A DNA stretch of 64,000 bases from Microvirga sp. (GTDB lineage Bacteria > Pseudomonadota > Alphaproteobacteria > Rhizobiales > Beijerinckiaceae). A program made the translations under genes and the position numbers. The stretch is taken from assembly GCA_031181145.1 (NCBI GenBank), contig JAPSLB010000002.1, positions 62,001-126,000 of the forward strand, read 5' to 3'. The notes under the pieces are model-generated. The model made no database searches, was not told the origin of the DNA, and was given only the letters and a program-made list of their open reading frames with translations. Positions 17,106-25,596 of this stretch are shown in pieces; the first letter of the stretch is position 1; each line of letters opens with the position of its first letter.

Positions 17106-18157
17106 TGGAAAGTCACCAAAGCCTTCAGAAAGCCGTTCGGCCGATCACGGGTAGCGTTGAGCGCTTCATCCAGACGTTCCAGCGGATAGGTATGGGTATA
17201 GAGCCAACTCGGATCGAGACGTCCGGAGGCGATGGCGTCAATGGCCTCACGGACGCCCCGCATGTAGATCTTGGGATCACGCTCGTGAGCATTGATCACG
17301 TCGATGCCACGCCAGTTCCAGAGCCACATATTGACCTGTCGCGGTCCATCCTGATGATAGCCGGCGACAATCATCTTGCCGCGCTCCCGCGTGAGCTCGC
17401 CGGCAAGATCGAGGGGCCACTGCTTACCGACAGCCTCGATCACGCGGTCGCAGAACGTACCTCCGGTCAGTTCCTTCACCTTCTCGATGATGGCATGGTG
17501 ATCCTGCATCGGGATCACTTCGGCTGCGCCCATTTTCCGTGCGAGATCGACCGAGAAGGGGCGCCGCGATATGGCGATTACCCGCGCTCCGGCATCTGTG
17601 GCGAGCCGGGTGAGGATCGCCCCCAGAAAGCCGATCCCGATGATCGCAATGGTCTGCCCGGCCTCGATCTCGCTGCGGCGAAAGATGTTCATGGCGCAGC
17701 CGAGAGGCTCGCCGGGGAAGGGCTGCCCCGCGAGAGCATCCGGCAGACGGGCCACGGATTCGACTTCCGCGATGTCGTATTCCGCATAGGATTTGTACGT
17801 GAGAGCAGCAACCCTGTCACCCACCGCTAGTCCTTCGACATCTTTGCCAACGGCGTCCACAACGCCCCAGGCCTCGTGTCCGAGGGAGCCCGGCTCGGTG
17901 GGAAACCGCATCCAATCCGGTCCGGCCCAGGGCGTCAGATTGGAAGCGCACACGCCGCACCCTTCCAGGCGAAGACGCACCTGTCCTGCAGCGGGCTCAG
18001 GGATCCCGATCTCCTTGATCTCGATTTGTCCTGGGCCGATGAGAACGGCCGCCCGCATCGTCGTTTCCGCTCGGCCCGCCGGGCCGCTTGCGGCATCCGC
18101 GCCGGCGTCTGTGGAAGCGGCAAATGGGTCGTTGTTCAATGCCTTATCGTTCAACAA
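17102..18157 (-). CDS. Zinc-type alcohol/polyol dehydrogenase (MDR family)
   Basis: A 351-aa medium-chain dehydrogenase. An approximately 33-residue polar leader precedes MRAAVLIGPGQIEIKEIG, so an ATG at residue 34 is an alternative start. The catalytic zinc site is represented by GCGVCASNLTPW and SLGHEAWG. IIGIGFLGAILTRLA is the NAD(P) loop, followed by ISRRPFSVDLARKMGA. The structural zinc cysteine cluster of classical enzymes is not visible. It is translationally coupled to the Gfo/Idh/MocA gene, and the pair could perform paired oxidation and reduction on a sugar or inositol. Confidence 0.83.
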   Translation of the reverse strand: MLNDKALNNDPFAASTDAGADAASGPAGRAETTMRAAVLIGPGQIEIKEIGIPEPAAGQVRLRLEGCGVCASNLTPWAGPDWMRFPTEPGSLGHEAWGVVDAVGKDVEGLAVGDRVAALTYKSYAEYDIAEVESVARLPDALAGQPFPGEPLGCAMNIFRRSEIEAGQTIAIIGIGFLGAILTRLATDAGARVIAISRRPFSVDLARKMGAAEVIPMQDHHAIIEKVKELTGGTFCDRVIEAVGKQWPLDLAGELTRERGKMIVAGYHQDGPRQVNMWLWNWRGIDVINAHERDPKIYMRGVREAIDAIASGRLDPSWLYTHTYPLERLDEALNATRDRPNGFLKALVTFQ

Positions 18158-18208
18158 GTCTTCATCTCCACCTCAATGCCCGAGCAACTAGAGACGGAGT
18201 GAGAGACT

Positions 18209-18499
18209 TCAAGGCTTGGCCGTTTTCTCCTGTATTTCCGCGACATACCGCATGCGCGCGGCGCTGTCCGGAGCCAAACCTCCGGCGGCACACCAGCGGG
18301 CGAAAGAGGAAGGTTCGATCAGGATCCGCTCGATCTCCAGACCCGCCTGCTTTCCGACGCTTTCATTGTTCTCAGCGGCGGCAAGCCATTGCTCGTATGT
18401 CGGAGCAAGGTTATGGCGGTCGGCCATCATGCGGCAAATGTCCGGGTAATCCTCACGGCTGTACCACGGCAGAGCAATCTTTCTTTTCGTTTCCGGCAC
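18209..18499 (-). CDS. Conserved hypothetical small protein
   Basis: A 96-aa protein I cannot assign to a named family. It reads KIALPWYSREDYPDIC near the start, then YEQWLAAAENNE, ERILIEPSSFARWC and ARMRYVAEIQE. It is soluble and mixed-charge with two cysteines, and shows no signal peptide. The pattern of a WY..EDY start and a helix with WLAAAENNE recurs in alphaproteobacterial hypothetical proteins as I remember them. The GTG at 18499 is preferred (GGAAG seven bases upstream); a longer frame to 18535 exists. Codon use is like the neighbours, which supports a real gene. Confidence 0.6.
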   Translation of the reverse strand: MPETKRKIALPWYSREDYPDICRMMADRHNLAPTYEQWLAAAENNESVGKQAGLEIERILIEPSSFARWCAAGGLAPDSAARMRYVAEIQEKTAKP

Positions 18500-18523
18500 G
18501 CAGGATCTTCCACAAGTTAACGG

Positions 18524-18566
18524 GCACCGAGCCATCGCAGCCCGTGCGGGTGCGATGGCTCGGTGC
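18524..18566. repeat. Long perfect inverted repeat (hairpin)
   Basis: Two perfect 16-base arms, GCACCGAGCCATCGCA and TGCGATGGCTCGGTGC, flank an 11-base centre that itself can pair (CCCG/CGGG). It lies between two small leftward genes, so it may be a rho-independent-like terminator for the upstream one. No T-run follows on either strand, so an mRNA-stabilising or REP-like role is possible. Confidence 0.75.
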
Positions 18567-18578
18567 GGATTTGACTCG

Positions 18579-19040
18579 TCAACTTAAAAGGTAGAGCACC
18601 GCCGGAACCGCTGCCAGGACGCTGGCGGATGTGAACAGTGCCAGACGATGATCGGGATTGGCCAAGCGGCGCACCTTGCGGGCCGTGACGCCTGCCTCCA
18701 TGCTCCAGCCGTTCATGCAGGAGCAGAGGAGCCGGTGGGCGGAGCGTTCGGAAAGGTCGAAATACTCCATGGCATCACCCAGCCTGTCGCCCTTCAGGCC
18801 GTCCGCGCGGAGAATGGGGTCTTCGAAAGCAACCGTGATGGGAGATTCGTCGGATCTCAGTTCAGGCCTTTTCTCTTCAGGCGTGAACTCGATCTCGCCC
18901 AGCGAGCGCAGCCGCCGCTTCGGCTGGCGCTCCAACAGTTCCGCCCAGCGTTCAAGGCGCTCGCGCCGGGACAGGAAACCTTGCTTGAACTCATGTACCT
19001 CAGCAACGCCACGCAGTGTCTCTACAGGCTTGTGTTCCAT
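18579..19040 (-). CDS. Hypothetical protein with C-terminal membrane anchor
   Basis: A 153-aa protein of unknown function. The first approximately 100 residues are charged (SRRERLERWAELLERQ, then KRRLRSLGEIEF and EEKRPELRSDESP). The tail LALFTSASVLAAVPAVLYLL is a single hydrophobic segment, so it may be tail-anchored in the inner membrane. Two cysteines lie in LLCSCMNG. The ATG at 19040 has GGAG seven bases upstream; a TTG at 19055 is less likely. The 97 bases between it and the SpoVR gene hold a TTGACG word that could be part of a promoter. Confidence 0.6.
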   Translation of the reverse strand: MEHKPVETLRGVAEVHEFKQGFLSRRERLERWAELLERQPKRRLRSLGEIEFTPEEKRPELRSDESPITVAFEDPILRADGLKGDRLGDAMEYFDLSERSAHRLLCSCMNGWSMEAGVTARKVRRLANPDHRLALFTSASVLAAVPAVLYLLS

Positions 19041-19137
19041 CGGTATTCTCCGCAATGGGAGCCGGCCCTGAAACCAAGGCCGAGCCCTGGAGAAGTGAGC
19101 ATGAAATGAGTCATAGGCTTTTTTACGTCAATGACGG

Positions 19138-20682
19138 TCAAAAGAGCGTCTCATGAGGATGAGCGACATGCTCCTGGAAGATGGCCCCCGTGGCGGCCTC
19201 GACCTCCTTGAGCACAACATCATAGCCCCAGAGATTGGCGATCATCTGCAGGACGCGCTGCGCATCGTCCTTGTGCAGAAGGGTGCGGTTGAGAACGTGG
19301 TGGTGAAGGATCAGGCGCCGGTCGCCAGCCAGGTCCACGTCGACGACCTGGATATCGGGATCGTTCCACCCCACGTCGTACTGACGCGACAGCGAGCGGC
19401 GCAGGCGCCGGTAGCCGCGCTCGTCATGGATAGCCTCGATGATCAGCTCCGGGCGATCGGGGTCGTCCACCAGGTGAAACAGGCGCCATTGCCGCATCAG
19501 GTGGGGGCTCAGGAACTGCGAGATGAAGCTCTCGTCCCGGTAGTTCGCCCACACGCCCCGCAGCACCCCCATCGTGTCGTCACAGCCTGCAATATCCGGG
19601 AACCACTCCCGATCCTCGGCGGTCGGACGGGTGCAGATACGCTCGATTTCCTGCATCATCCCAAAGCCGAGGGCGTAAGGATTGATGCCGCCATAATGAG
19701 GGTCATCGTATTCCGGCTGACGGGTGACGTTGGTATGCGACTGCAGGAACTCGAGGAACGAACCGTCGCTGATCTGCCCCGTTTCGTGAAGCCGGCTCAT
19801 GATGCGATAGTGGCAATAGGTGGCGCATCCCTCGTTCATGACCTTCGTCTGACGCTGCGGATAAAAATACTGCGCGATCTGGCGAACGATGCGCAGGATC
19901 TCACGCTGCCAAGGCTGGAGGCGCGGCGCGGACTTTTCCAGGAAGTACAGGATATTCTCCTGAGGCAGCTCCAGAAGGGCGCGACGGCGCTCGTCGCTCA
20001 AGGTTGATTTTGGAGCACCTCCCTTCGAGGGAACGGTGCGCCATAAATCGTTGAAGGTCTTCTCCTGATGGATCTGCCGCTCCCGCTCGCGGCGCTCCTC
20101 CGAACGCAGGTCCGGTCGCTTCTTGCGCGGGTAGCGATGTACGCCGTGGGACATGAGCGCATGGGCAGCGTCGAGCACCTTCTCAACCGCGTTCTGCCCA
20201 TAGCGCTCCTCGCAGCGCGCGATATAGCTCTTGGCGAATTCCAGGTAGTCGAGGATGCCGTCCGCATCCGTCCACTCCTTAAAAAGATAATTGTTCTTGA
20301 AGAAATGGTTGTGTCCGAAGGCCGCGTGGGCGATCACCAACGTCTGCATCGTTGCCGTGTTCTCCTCCATGATATAGGAGATGCACGGGTTCGAGTTGAT
20401 GACGATCTCATAAGCCAAGCCCATGAGTCCCTGCCGATAACCGGCCTCATGTGTCGCAAAGCGCTTGCCGAAGGACCAGTGCTTGTAGAACAGCGGCATG
20501 CCTATGGAGGCGTAAGCATCGAGCATTTGCTCGGCCGTGATCACCTCGATCTGGTTGGGATAGACGTCGAGCCCCAGCTCGCCGACCGCAATTCGCTCGA
20601 CGGCATCGTAGACGCGCTGGATGGCGCCGAAGTCCCAATCCGCGCCGTGAAACAGCAGAGTGTCTTTCTCGATCGGGCTCAT
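19138..20682 (-). CDS. SpoVR family protein
   Basis: A 514-aa protein collinear with SpoVR/YcgB proteins. Landmarks are QIEVITAEQMLDAYASIGMP near residue 45, HWSFGKRFATHE, NPCISYIMEENT, HNHFFKNNYLFKEW, the MNEGCATYCHYRIM stretch and YGGINPYALGFGMMQEIE. In Bacillus the family is linked to spore cortex formation, but in proteobacteria it accompanies PrkA and YeaH and is stress or stationary-phase related; its biochemical role is unknown. Its ATG overlaps the stop of the DUF444 gene by four bases, confirming a three-gene operon. The longer upstream reading is not used. Confidence 0.92.
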   Translation of the reverse strand: MSPIEKDTLLFHGADWDFGAIQRVYDAVERIAVGELGLDVYPNQIEVITAEQMLDAYASIGMPLFYKHWSFGKRFATHEAGYRQGLMGLAYEIVINSNPCISYIMEENTATMQTLVIAHAAFGHNHFFKNNYLFKEWTDADGILDYLEFAKSYIARCEERYGQNAVEKVLDAAHALMSHGVHRYPRKKRPDLRSEERRERERQIHQEKTFNDLWRTVPSKGGAPKSTLSDERRRALLELPQENILYFLEKSAPRLQPWQREILRIVRQIAQYFYPQRQTKVMNEGCATYCHYRIMSRLHETGQISDGSFLEFLQSHTNVTRQPEYDDPHYGGINPYALGFGMMQEIERICTRPTAEDREWFPDIAGCDDTMGVLRGVWANYRDESFISQFLSPHLMRQWRLFHLVDDPDRPELIIEAIHDERGYRRLRRSLSRQYDVGWNDPDIQVVDVDLAGDRRLILHHHVLNRTLLHKDDAQRVLQMIANLWGYDVVLKEVEAATGAIFQEHVAHPHETLF

Positions 20683-21980
20683 GACGCCCTTGCCTCGGCA
20701 TCGCGACGCCGGAACAGCTCGCGGAAGACAGGATAGATCTCGCGACGATGATTGACCTTGCGCATGGCGATGTTGAGACCATCGTCCTGCAACGCCTCGT
20801 AGGTCTGCCAAAGGGTCGTCTTGTGGTTGATGAAACCGGCCTGCATCCGATCGTGGTCGCTGCCCACCTCGAGATAGGCATAGTACTGGCAGGCTGGCAG
20901 AATGACGTCCCTCAGCAAAGCGGCGCTGGTCGCGCCATCGTTGGGCGAGTTGTCGCCGTCCGAAGCCTGGGCGGCGTAGATGTTCCAGTTCTCCGGCGGA
21001 TAGCGCTCGGCCACGATCCGCTGCATTTCGCGCAACGCTGAAGAGACGACGGTGCCGCCTGTCTCGGGGCTGTGAAAGAACGTGTCCTCGTCAACCTCTT
21101 TCGCCTCATGCGTGTGGCGGATGAAGACGATCTCTACATGTTTGTAGCGCCGGGTCAGGAAAATATAGAGCAGCATGTAGAACCGCTTGGCCAAGTCCTT
21201 CATGTGCTCGGTCATGGAACCCGACACGTCCATGAGGCAGAACATGACGGCCTGCGCCACCGGGCGCGAGACCGGCTCGAAGCGACGATAACGGAGATCG
21301 ACCGGATCGATGTAGGGAAAGCGCCGCGCCCGCAGATGGAGCCTTTCCAGCTCCTGCCGCAGTTCGAGGAGCTTCTCGCTTTCGCCCTCCTCCTGTTCGA
21401 GGAGCGCAATCTCCTCCTTGAGCTTCGCAATCTCGCTCGTTTTCGGCCGTCGCATGGCGATCCGCCTGGAAAGAGCGTTACGCATGGAGCGCAGCAGGGC
21501 GAGATTGACAGGCGATCCGGTGACGGAATAGCCGGCGCGCCGCATGCCCTGAACCTCGACGGTTGCAAGACGCCGCTTGGCGAGATCGGGAAGCTCAAGA
21601 TCCTCAAGGAAGAGGTCCAGGAACTCCTCGCGGCTCAGGGCGAAACGAAAATCGTCCTCTCCCTCTCCGCTGTTGCCGGCGGAGGATCCTCCACCGCCTC
21701 CACCCGGAGGACGATCGATAGTATCTCCCTCCACGAACCGCTTGTTGCCAGGGAGGATGTGATCGTTGATGCCGCCCTCGCCCGAGCGGCGGAAGCTAGG
21801 CTCGCGTACCCCATCGGCCGGGATCGAGACCTCTCCGCCTCTTTCGAGATCGGTAATGTCACGGTCGCCAGCCGTCTGACGCACGGCTCGCTGGATTTGC
21901 GCCTTGGCGCGACGAAGAAAGCGTTGGCGATTGGCAAGACTCTTGCCGCCGGGATTGAGGCGTCTGTCGATGATGTACAT
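20679..21980 (-). CDS. YeaH/YhbH family (DUF444) protein with vWA-like domain
   Basis: A 433-aa protein. The start MYIIDRRLNPGGKS is the typical N-terminus of the family. Residues about 80-105 form a Gly/Ser-rich linker. A long charged coiled-coil-like stretch (KLKEEIALLEQEEGESEKL) precedes a von Willebrand A-like domain with MDVSGSMTEHM, the MIDAS DxSxS motif. It is the standard partner of the PrkA kinase, and in E. coli yeaH and yeaG are co-expressed in general stress. It sits between prkA (29 bases upstream) and spoVR (overlapping). Confidence 0.92.
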   Translation of the reverse strand: MYIIDRRLNPGGKSLANRQRFLRRAKAQIQRAVRQTAGDRDITDLERGGEVSIPADGVREPSFRRSGEGGINDHILPGNKRFVEGDTIDRPPGGGGGGSSAGNSGEGEDDFRFALSREEFLDLFLEDLELPDLAKRRLATVEVQGMRRAGYSVTGSPVNLALLRSMRNALSRRIAMRRPKTSEIAKLKEEIALLEQEEGESEKLLELRQELERLHLRARRFPYIDPVDLRYRRFEPVSRPVAQAVMFCLMDVSGSMTEHMKDLAKRFYMLLYIFLTRRYKHVEIVFIRHTHEAKEVDEDTFFHSPETGGTVVSSALREMQRIVAERYPPENWNIYAAQASDGDNSPNDGATSAALLRDVILPACQYYAYLEVGSDHDRMQAGFINHKTTLWQTYEALQDDGLNIAMRKVNHRREIYPVFRELFRRRDAEARAS

Positions 21981-22009
21981 AGGAACGCCTGCTCTGCCTC
22001 CGCCTTCTG

Positions 22010-23956
22010 TCAGCCCGCCTGCTTCACACGCATGTACCATTCCACCAAGCGCCGCACCTGCCGCTCGGTATAGCCACGCTCCATCATGCGCTGCACAAAT
22101 TCGCCGTGTTTCTTTTCGGTCTCGCTGTCCTTCTTCGATCCGAAGCTGATGACCGGCAGAAGCTCCTCCACCTGCGAGAACATACGCCGTTCGATCACGT
22201 CCCGAATCTTCTCATAACTCGTCCAGGACGGATTGCGCCCGTTGTTGCTCGCCCGTGCCCTCAACGAAAACTTCACCACCTCGTTACGGAAATCCTTCGG
22301 GTTGGCGATCCCGGCCGGCTTCTCGATCTTGGTGAGCTCCTGATTCAGGAGCTCACGGTTGAGGAGCTGGCCGGTATCCGGATCCTTGAAGTCCTGATCC
22401 TCGATCCAGGCATCCGCGTAGGAGACATAGCGGTCGAAGAGATTCTGGCCGTAATCATGGTAGGATTCCAGATAAGCCTTCTGGATTTCATGACCGATGA
22501 AGTCGGCATAGCGCGGCGCGAGCTCACCCTTAATGAACTCGAGATAGCGCCTTTCCACATCCTGCGGCAGCTGCTCGCGGCGGAGCGACTGCTCGAGAAC
22601 GTACATGAGATGGACCGGATCGGCCGCGACCTCGATGGTGTCGTGGTTGAAGGTCGCCGCCAGAACCTTGAAAGCGAAGCGGGTGGAGATCCCGTCCATG
22701 CCCTCGTCGACACCGGCCGCATCCTTGTATTCCTGAAGGCTTCGCGCCCGCGGGTCCACCTCGCGCAGGCTCTCGCCGTCATAGACTCGCATCTTGGAGT
22801 AGAAGTTCGAGTTCTCGTGAGGCCTCAGCCGCGACAGAACCGAGAACCGGGCCAGCATTTCCAGCGTAGCAGGAGCGCAGGGAGCTTCCGCGAGCTCGGA
22901 ACTCCGGATTAGCTTCTCGTAGATCTTCTGCTCCTCGGTGACCCGCAGGCAGTAGGGCACCTTGATCACATATATGCGATCGATGAATGCCTCATTATTC
23001 TTGTTGGACTTGAAGCTTTGCCACTCTGCCTCGTTGGAATGCGCCAGGATGATCCCAGTGAACGGGATGGAGCCGATATTCTCCGTGCCGACATAGTTTC
23101 CTTCCTGGGTTGCCGTCAGGAGGGGGTGGAGCATCTTGATCGGCGCCTTGAACATCTCGACGAATTCGAGGATGCCCTGATTGGCGCGGTTGAGGCCGCC
23201 GGAATAGCTGTAGGCGTCGGGATCTGACTGGGAGAGGGTCTCTAGCTTGCGGATATCGACCTTGCCGACCAGGGAGGAGATGTCCTGGTTGTTCTCGTCG
23301 CCGGGCTCCGTCTTTGCGATCGCAATCTGGCGCAGCCGCGACGGACTGATCTTCACGACGCGAAACTTCGAGACATCTCCGCGAAACTCGTCGAGCCGCT
23401 TGATGGCCCAGGGACTCAGAAGGTTGGTCAGGCGCCGCCTCGGAATCCCGTAACGCTCTTCCAGCACAGGTCCCATCCGCTCGGGATCGAACAGCGCCAG
23501 GGGACTCTCGAAGACGGGACTGATCTCGTCCCCGGCCTTGAGAACGTAGATCGGATGCACCTCCATGAGTGCTTTCAGGCGCTCGGCGAGAGAGGATTTG
23601 CCGCCGCCGACGGGACCGAGGAGGTAAAGAATCTGCTTGCGCTCTTCCAGCCCCTGAGCGGCATGCCGGAAGAAGCTCACGATCATCTCGATCGTCTCTT
23701 CCATGCCGTAGAATTCGGAGAAGGCTGGATAAACGCGGATCGTCCGGTTCATGAAGATGCGGCCGAGGCGCGCGTCCTTGGACGTATCGACAAGTTCAGG
23801 CTCTCCGATCGCCGCCAGGATGCGCTCCGGAGCGCTTGCATACATCATGGGATTGTCGCGGCACCCTTCCAGGTATTCCGCAAGGGACATCTCCGCCTCA
23901 CGGCGGTTTTCGTAGGTCTTCAGGAAACTCGAGAACAGGTCGTCGGAGTGATGCAT
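22010..23956 (-). CDS. prkA: PrkA family serine protein kinase
   Basis: A 648-aa protein. Residues 114-121 hold the Walker A loop GPVGGGKS of its AAA-like N-terminal region. VFESPLALFDPERMG, FTGIILAHSNEAEW and NEAFIDRIYVIKVPYCLR follow as in PrkA/YeaG proteins. The C-terminal third is the PrkA-specific domain, containing SFGSKKDSETEKKHGEF. It is a cytoplasmic ATP-dependent kinase or AAA protein (in B. subtilis it has also been described as an ATP-dependent protease) acting in starvation and stress responses. It is the first gene of the prkA-yeaH-spoVR operon, with promoters expected in the 552 bases upstream. Confidence 0.93.
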   Translation of the reverse strand: MHHSDDLFSSFLKTYENRREAEMSLAEYLEGCRDNPMMYASAPERILAAIGEPELVDTSKDARLGRIFMNRTIRVYPAFSEFYGMEETIEMIVSFFRHAAQGLEERKQILYLLGPVGGGKSSLAERLKALMEVHPIYVLKAGDEISPVFESPLALFDPERMGPVLEERYGIPRRRLTNLLSPWAIKRLDEFRGDVSKFRVVKISPSRLRQIAIAKTEPGDENNQDISSLVGKVDIRKLETLSQSDPDAYSYSGGLNRANQGILEFVEMFKAPIKMLHPLLTATQEGNYVGTENIGSIPFTGIILAHSNEAEWQSFKSNKNNEAFIDRIYVIKVPYCLRVTEEQKIYEKLIRSSELAEAPCAPATLEMLARFSVLSRLRPHENSNFYSKMRVYDGESLREVDPRARSLQEYKDAAGVDEGMDGISTRFAFKVLAATFNHDTIEVAADPVHLMYVLEQSLRREQLPQDVERRYLEFIKGELAPRYADFIGHEIQKAYLESYHDYGQNLFDRYVSYADAWIEDQDFKDPDTGQLLNRELLNQELTKIEKPAGIANPKDFRNEVVKFSLRARASNNGRNPSWTSYEKIRDVIERRMFSQVEELLPVISFGSKKDSETEKKHGEFVQRMMERGYTERQVRRLVEWYMRVKQAG

Positions 23957-24508
23957 GGCGCCACCGAAATCAGATCCCTCTCAGAGATAACGATTCTGCA
24001 CCGCTAAGGTTGCCCAGACCGGGCGGTGCGATGATGCGTCAGAACGTGCCTATGGCAGCTTCCCCTCTTCGCTGGCGGCTTGCGCGGTATGATCACGGCG
24101 CTCGGATCTGCAAGAGAGCCTTCGTGACGTTTGCGAGCCGTCTTGCCCATCTAGCCTCGCGGATTGCTGCAGGCACGGCAAGTCAAAGTTTTTATCAAAC
24201 ACCGAATTCTGATGTGCCGCATTGCCGCCGCTGAATCCGAAGCAGCAATGTCCCCACGTCGAAATAAACCCTGTTCTTTCTGAGGTAGATCGCGAGGCGG
24301 CAAATACTAGAAGCATCAAGGCAGTTTTTCATGTTATACTGCAACACTGACGCAGATCCGGCACTGCGTCAAGCATGGGAGACAGGCCAGAGTCGAAATG
24401 AAGCACATTGACGTCGAACCCACCTAACCTATCGTTTGCGACAGCAGAAGACTCGCGGCCAGCGTGCTGCCGCCTCATCCCATGCCCATCCCTGCAACGG
24501 AGAGCCTC
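23957..24508. other. Intergenic region between prkA and the alcohol dehydrogenase gene
   Basis: This 552-base divergent region holds no open frame I can support. It includes an AT-rich stretch around 24180-24340, a TATACT word at 24335-24340 that could be a -10 element for the rightward gene, and a perfect palindrome at 24348-24371. On the leftward side I looked for a GGAAC-N16/17-CGTT general-stress promoter before prkA and did not find one. Confidence 0.5.
24348..24371. promoter_or_regulatory. Operator-like palindrome upstream of alcohol dehydrogenase
   Basis: Perfect 8-base arms TGACGCAG and CTGCGTCA are separated by eight bases. The site starts about eight bases after a TATACT -10-like word, the usual position of a repressor operator. 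The regulator is unknown, as no transcription factor gene lies next to it. Confidence 0.5.
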
Positions 24509-25570
24509 GTGATCAGAGCTTTCGGCTATGCCGCTCAGGACGCCACAACCCCGCTTGCCCCTTTCAGCTTCGAACGGCGCGAGCCGCGGGAGCGCGACGT
24601 TCAGATCGACATTCTCTATTGCGGCGTCTGTCACTCCGATCTCCATACCGTTCGAAGCGAATGGGGCGGTACGCTCTATCCCAGCCTGCCCGGTCACGAA
24701 ATTGTGGGCCGGGTCTCTCGGGTCGGAAGCGGCGTTCAGAAATTCAAGGCGGGTGATCTGGTGGGTGTCGGCTGCATGGTGGATTCCTGCCGCACCTGCA
24801 GCAGCTGCCGCGAAGGTCTGGAGCAATATTGTGAAGTCGGTTTCACAGGCACCTATAACGGTCCCGAGCAGGGCACCGGCGCCAATACCTATGGCGGATA
24901 TTCCGATGTGATCGTCGTCGATGAGAGCTTCGTCCTGCGCATCCCTGACGGTCTCGACCCGGCAGCGGCAGCTCCACTGCTCTGCGCCGGGATCACCACC
25001 TATTCTCCTCTGCGGCGCTGGCGCGTTCAGCCAGGCCAAAAGGTCGGCATCGTGGGCCTCGGCGGCCTTGGCCACATGGCCGTCAAGCTTGCCCGCGCCA
25101 TGGGCGCGCATGTGGTGCTCTTCACCACCTCCCCCAACAAGCGGGAAGATGCGCTGGCGCTGGGGGCACATGAAGTCGTGGTCTCTCGAGACAAGGAGGC
25201 AATGGCAGCCCAGCGCAACAGCTTCAACTTCATTCTCGATACGGTCGCGGCTCCACACGACCTGGACTCCTATCTCGTTCTTCTGGCTCGCGATGGTGCC
25301 ATGGTATTGGTCGGCGCACCCGCCGAGCCGCATCCCGCGACGACGGTGTTCAACCTCATCATGAAGCGGCGCCAGCTTGCCGGGTCACTGATCGGCGGCA
25401 TCGCCGAAACGCAGGAGATGCTCGACTTTTGTGCCCAGCGCGGCATCACCTCGGAGATCGAGATGATCCCGATCCAGTCCATCAATGAGGCCTACGAGCG
25501 CATGCTCAAGAGCGACGTCAAGTACCGCTTCGTGATCGACATGACCTCGTTGAAGCAAGAGGCGGCGTAG
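24509..25570 (+). CDS. NAD(P)-dependent zinc alcohol dehydrogenase, cinnamyl-alcohol dehydrogenase type
   Basis: A 353-aa medium-chain dehydrogenase. ILYCGVCHSDLHTVRSEWGG gives the catalytic zinc Cys and nearby His, LPGHEIVGRV the second His, and CRTCSSCREGLEQYC the structural zinc cysteines. VGIVGLGGLGHMAVKLARAM is the cofactor loop. This matches the YahK/AdhC-like aldehyde reductases that reduce many aldehydes with NADPH. The GTG at 24509 has GGAGA five bases upstream and gives the usual family N-terminus (VIRAFGYAAQD); ATG 24482 and GTG 24464 are in frame but lack a ribosome site. Confidence 0.87.
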   Translation: MIRAFGYAAQDATTPLAPFSFERREPRERDVQIDILYCGVCHSDLHTVRSEWGGTLYPSLPGHEIVGRVSRVGSGVQKFKAGDLVGVGCMVDSCRTCSSCREGLEQYCEVGFTGTYNGPEQGTGANTYGGYSDVIVVDESFVLRIPDGLDPAAAAPLLCAGITTYSPLRRWRVQPGQKVGIVGLGGLGHMAVKLARAMGAHVVLFTTSPNKREDALALGAHEVVVSRDKEAMAAQRNSFNFILDTVAAPHDLDSYLVLLARDGAMVLVGAPAEPHPATTVFNLIMKRRQLAGSLIGGIAETQEMLDFCAQRGITSEIEMIPIQSINEAYERMLKSDVKYRFVIDMTSLKQEAA

Positions 25571-25596
25571 CCCGAACAGCCCTCGGACAGCATCCT

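Noticed and set aside
20068..20736. Plus-strand frames across spoVR and the DUF444 gene
   Set aside because: They are antisense shadows; the minus-strand frames are collinear with known families over their whole length.
23957..24508. An 89-codon minus-strand frame and a 132-codon plus-strand frame near prkA
   Set aside because: Neither has a ribosome site or a recognisable pattern; both look like chance frames in an intergenic region.
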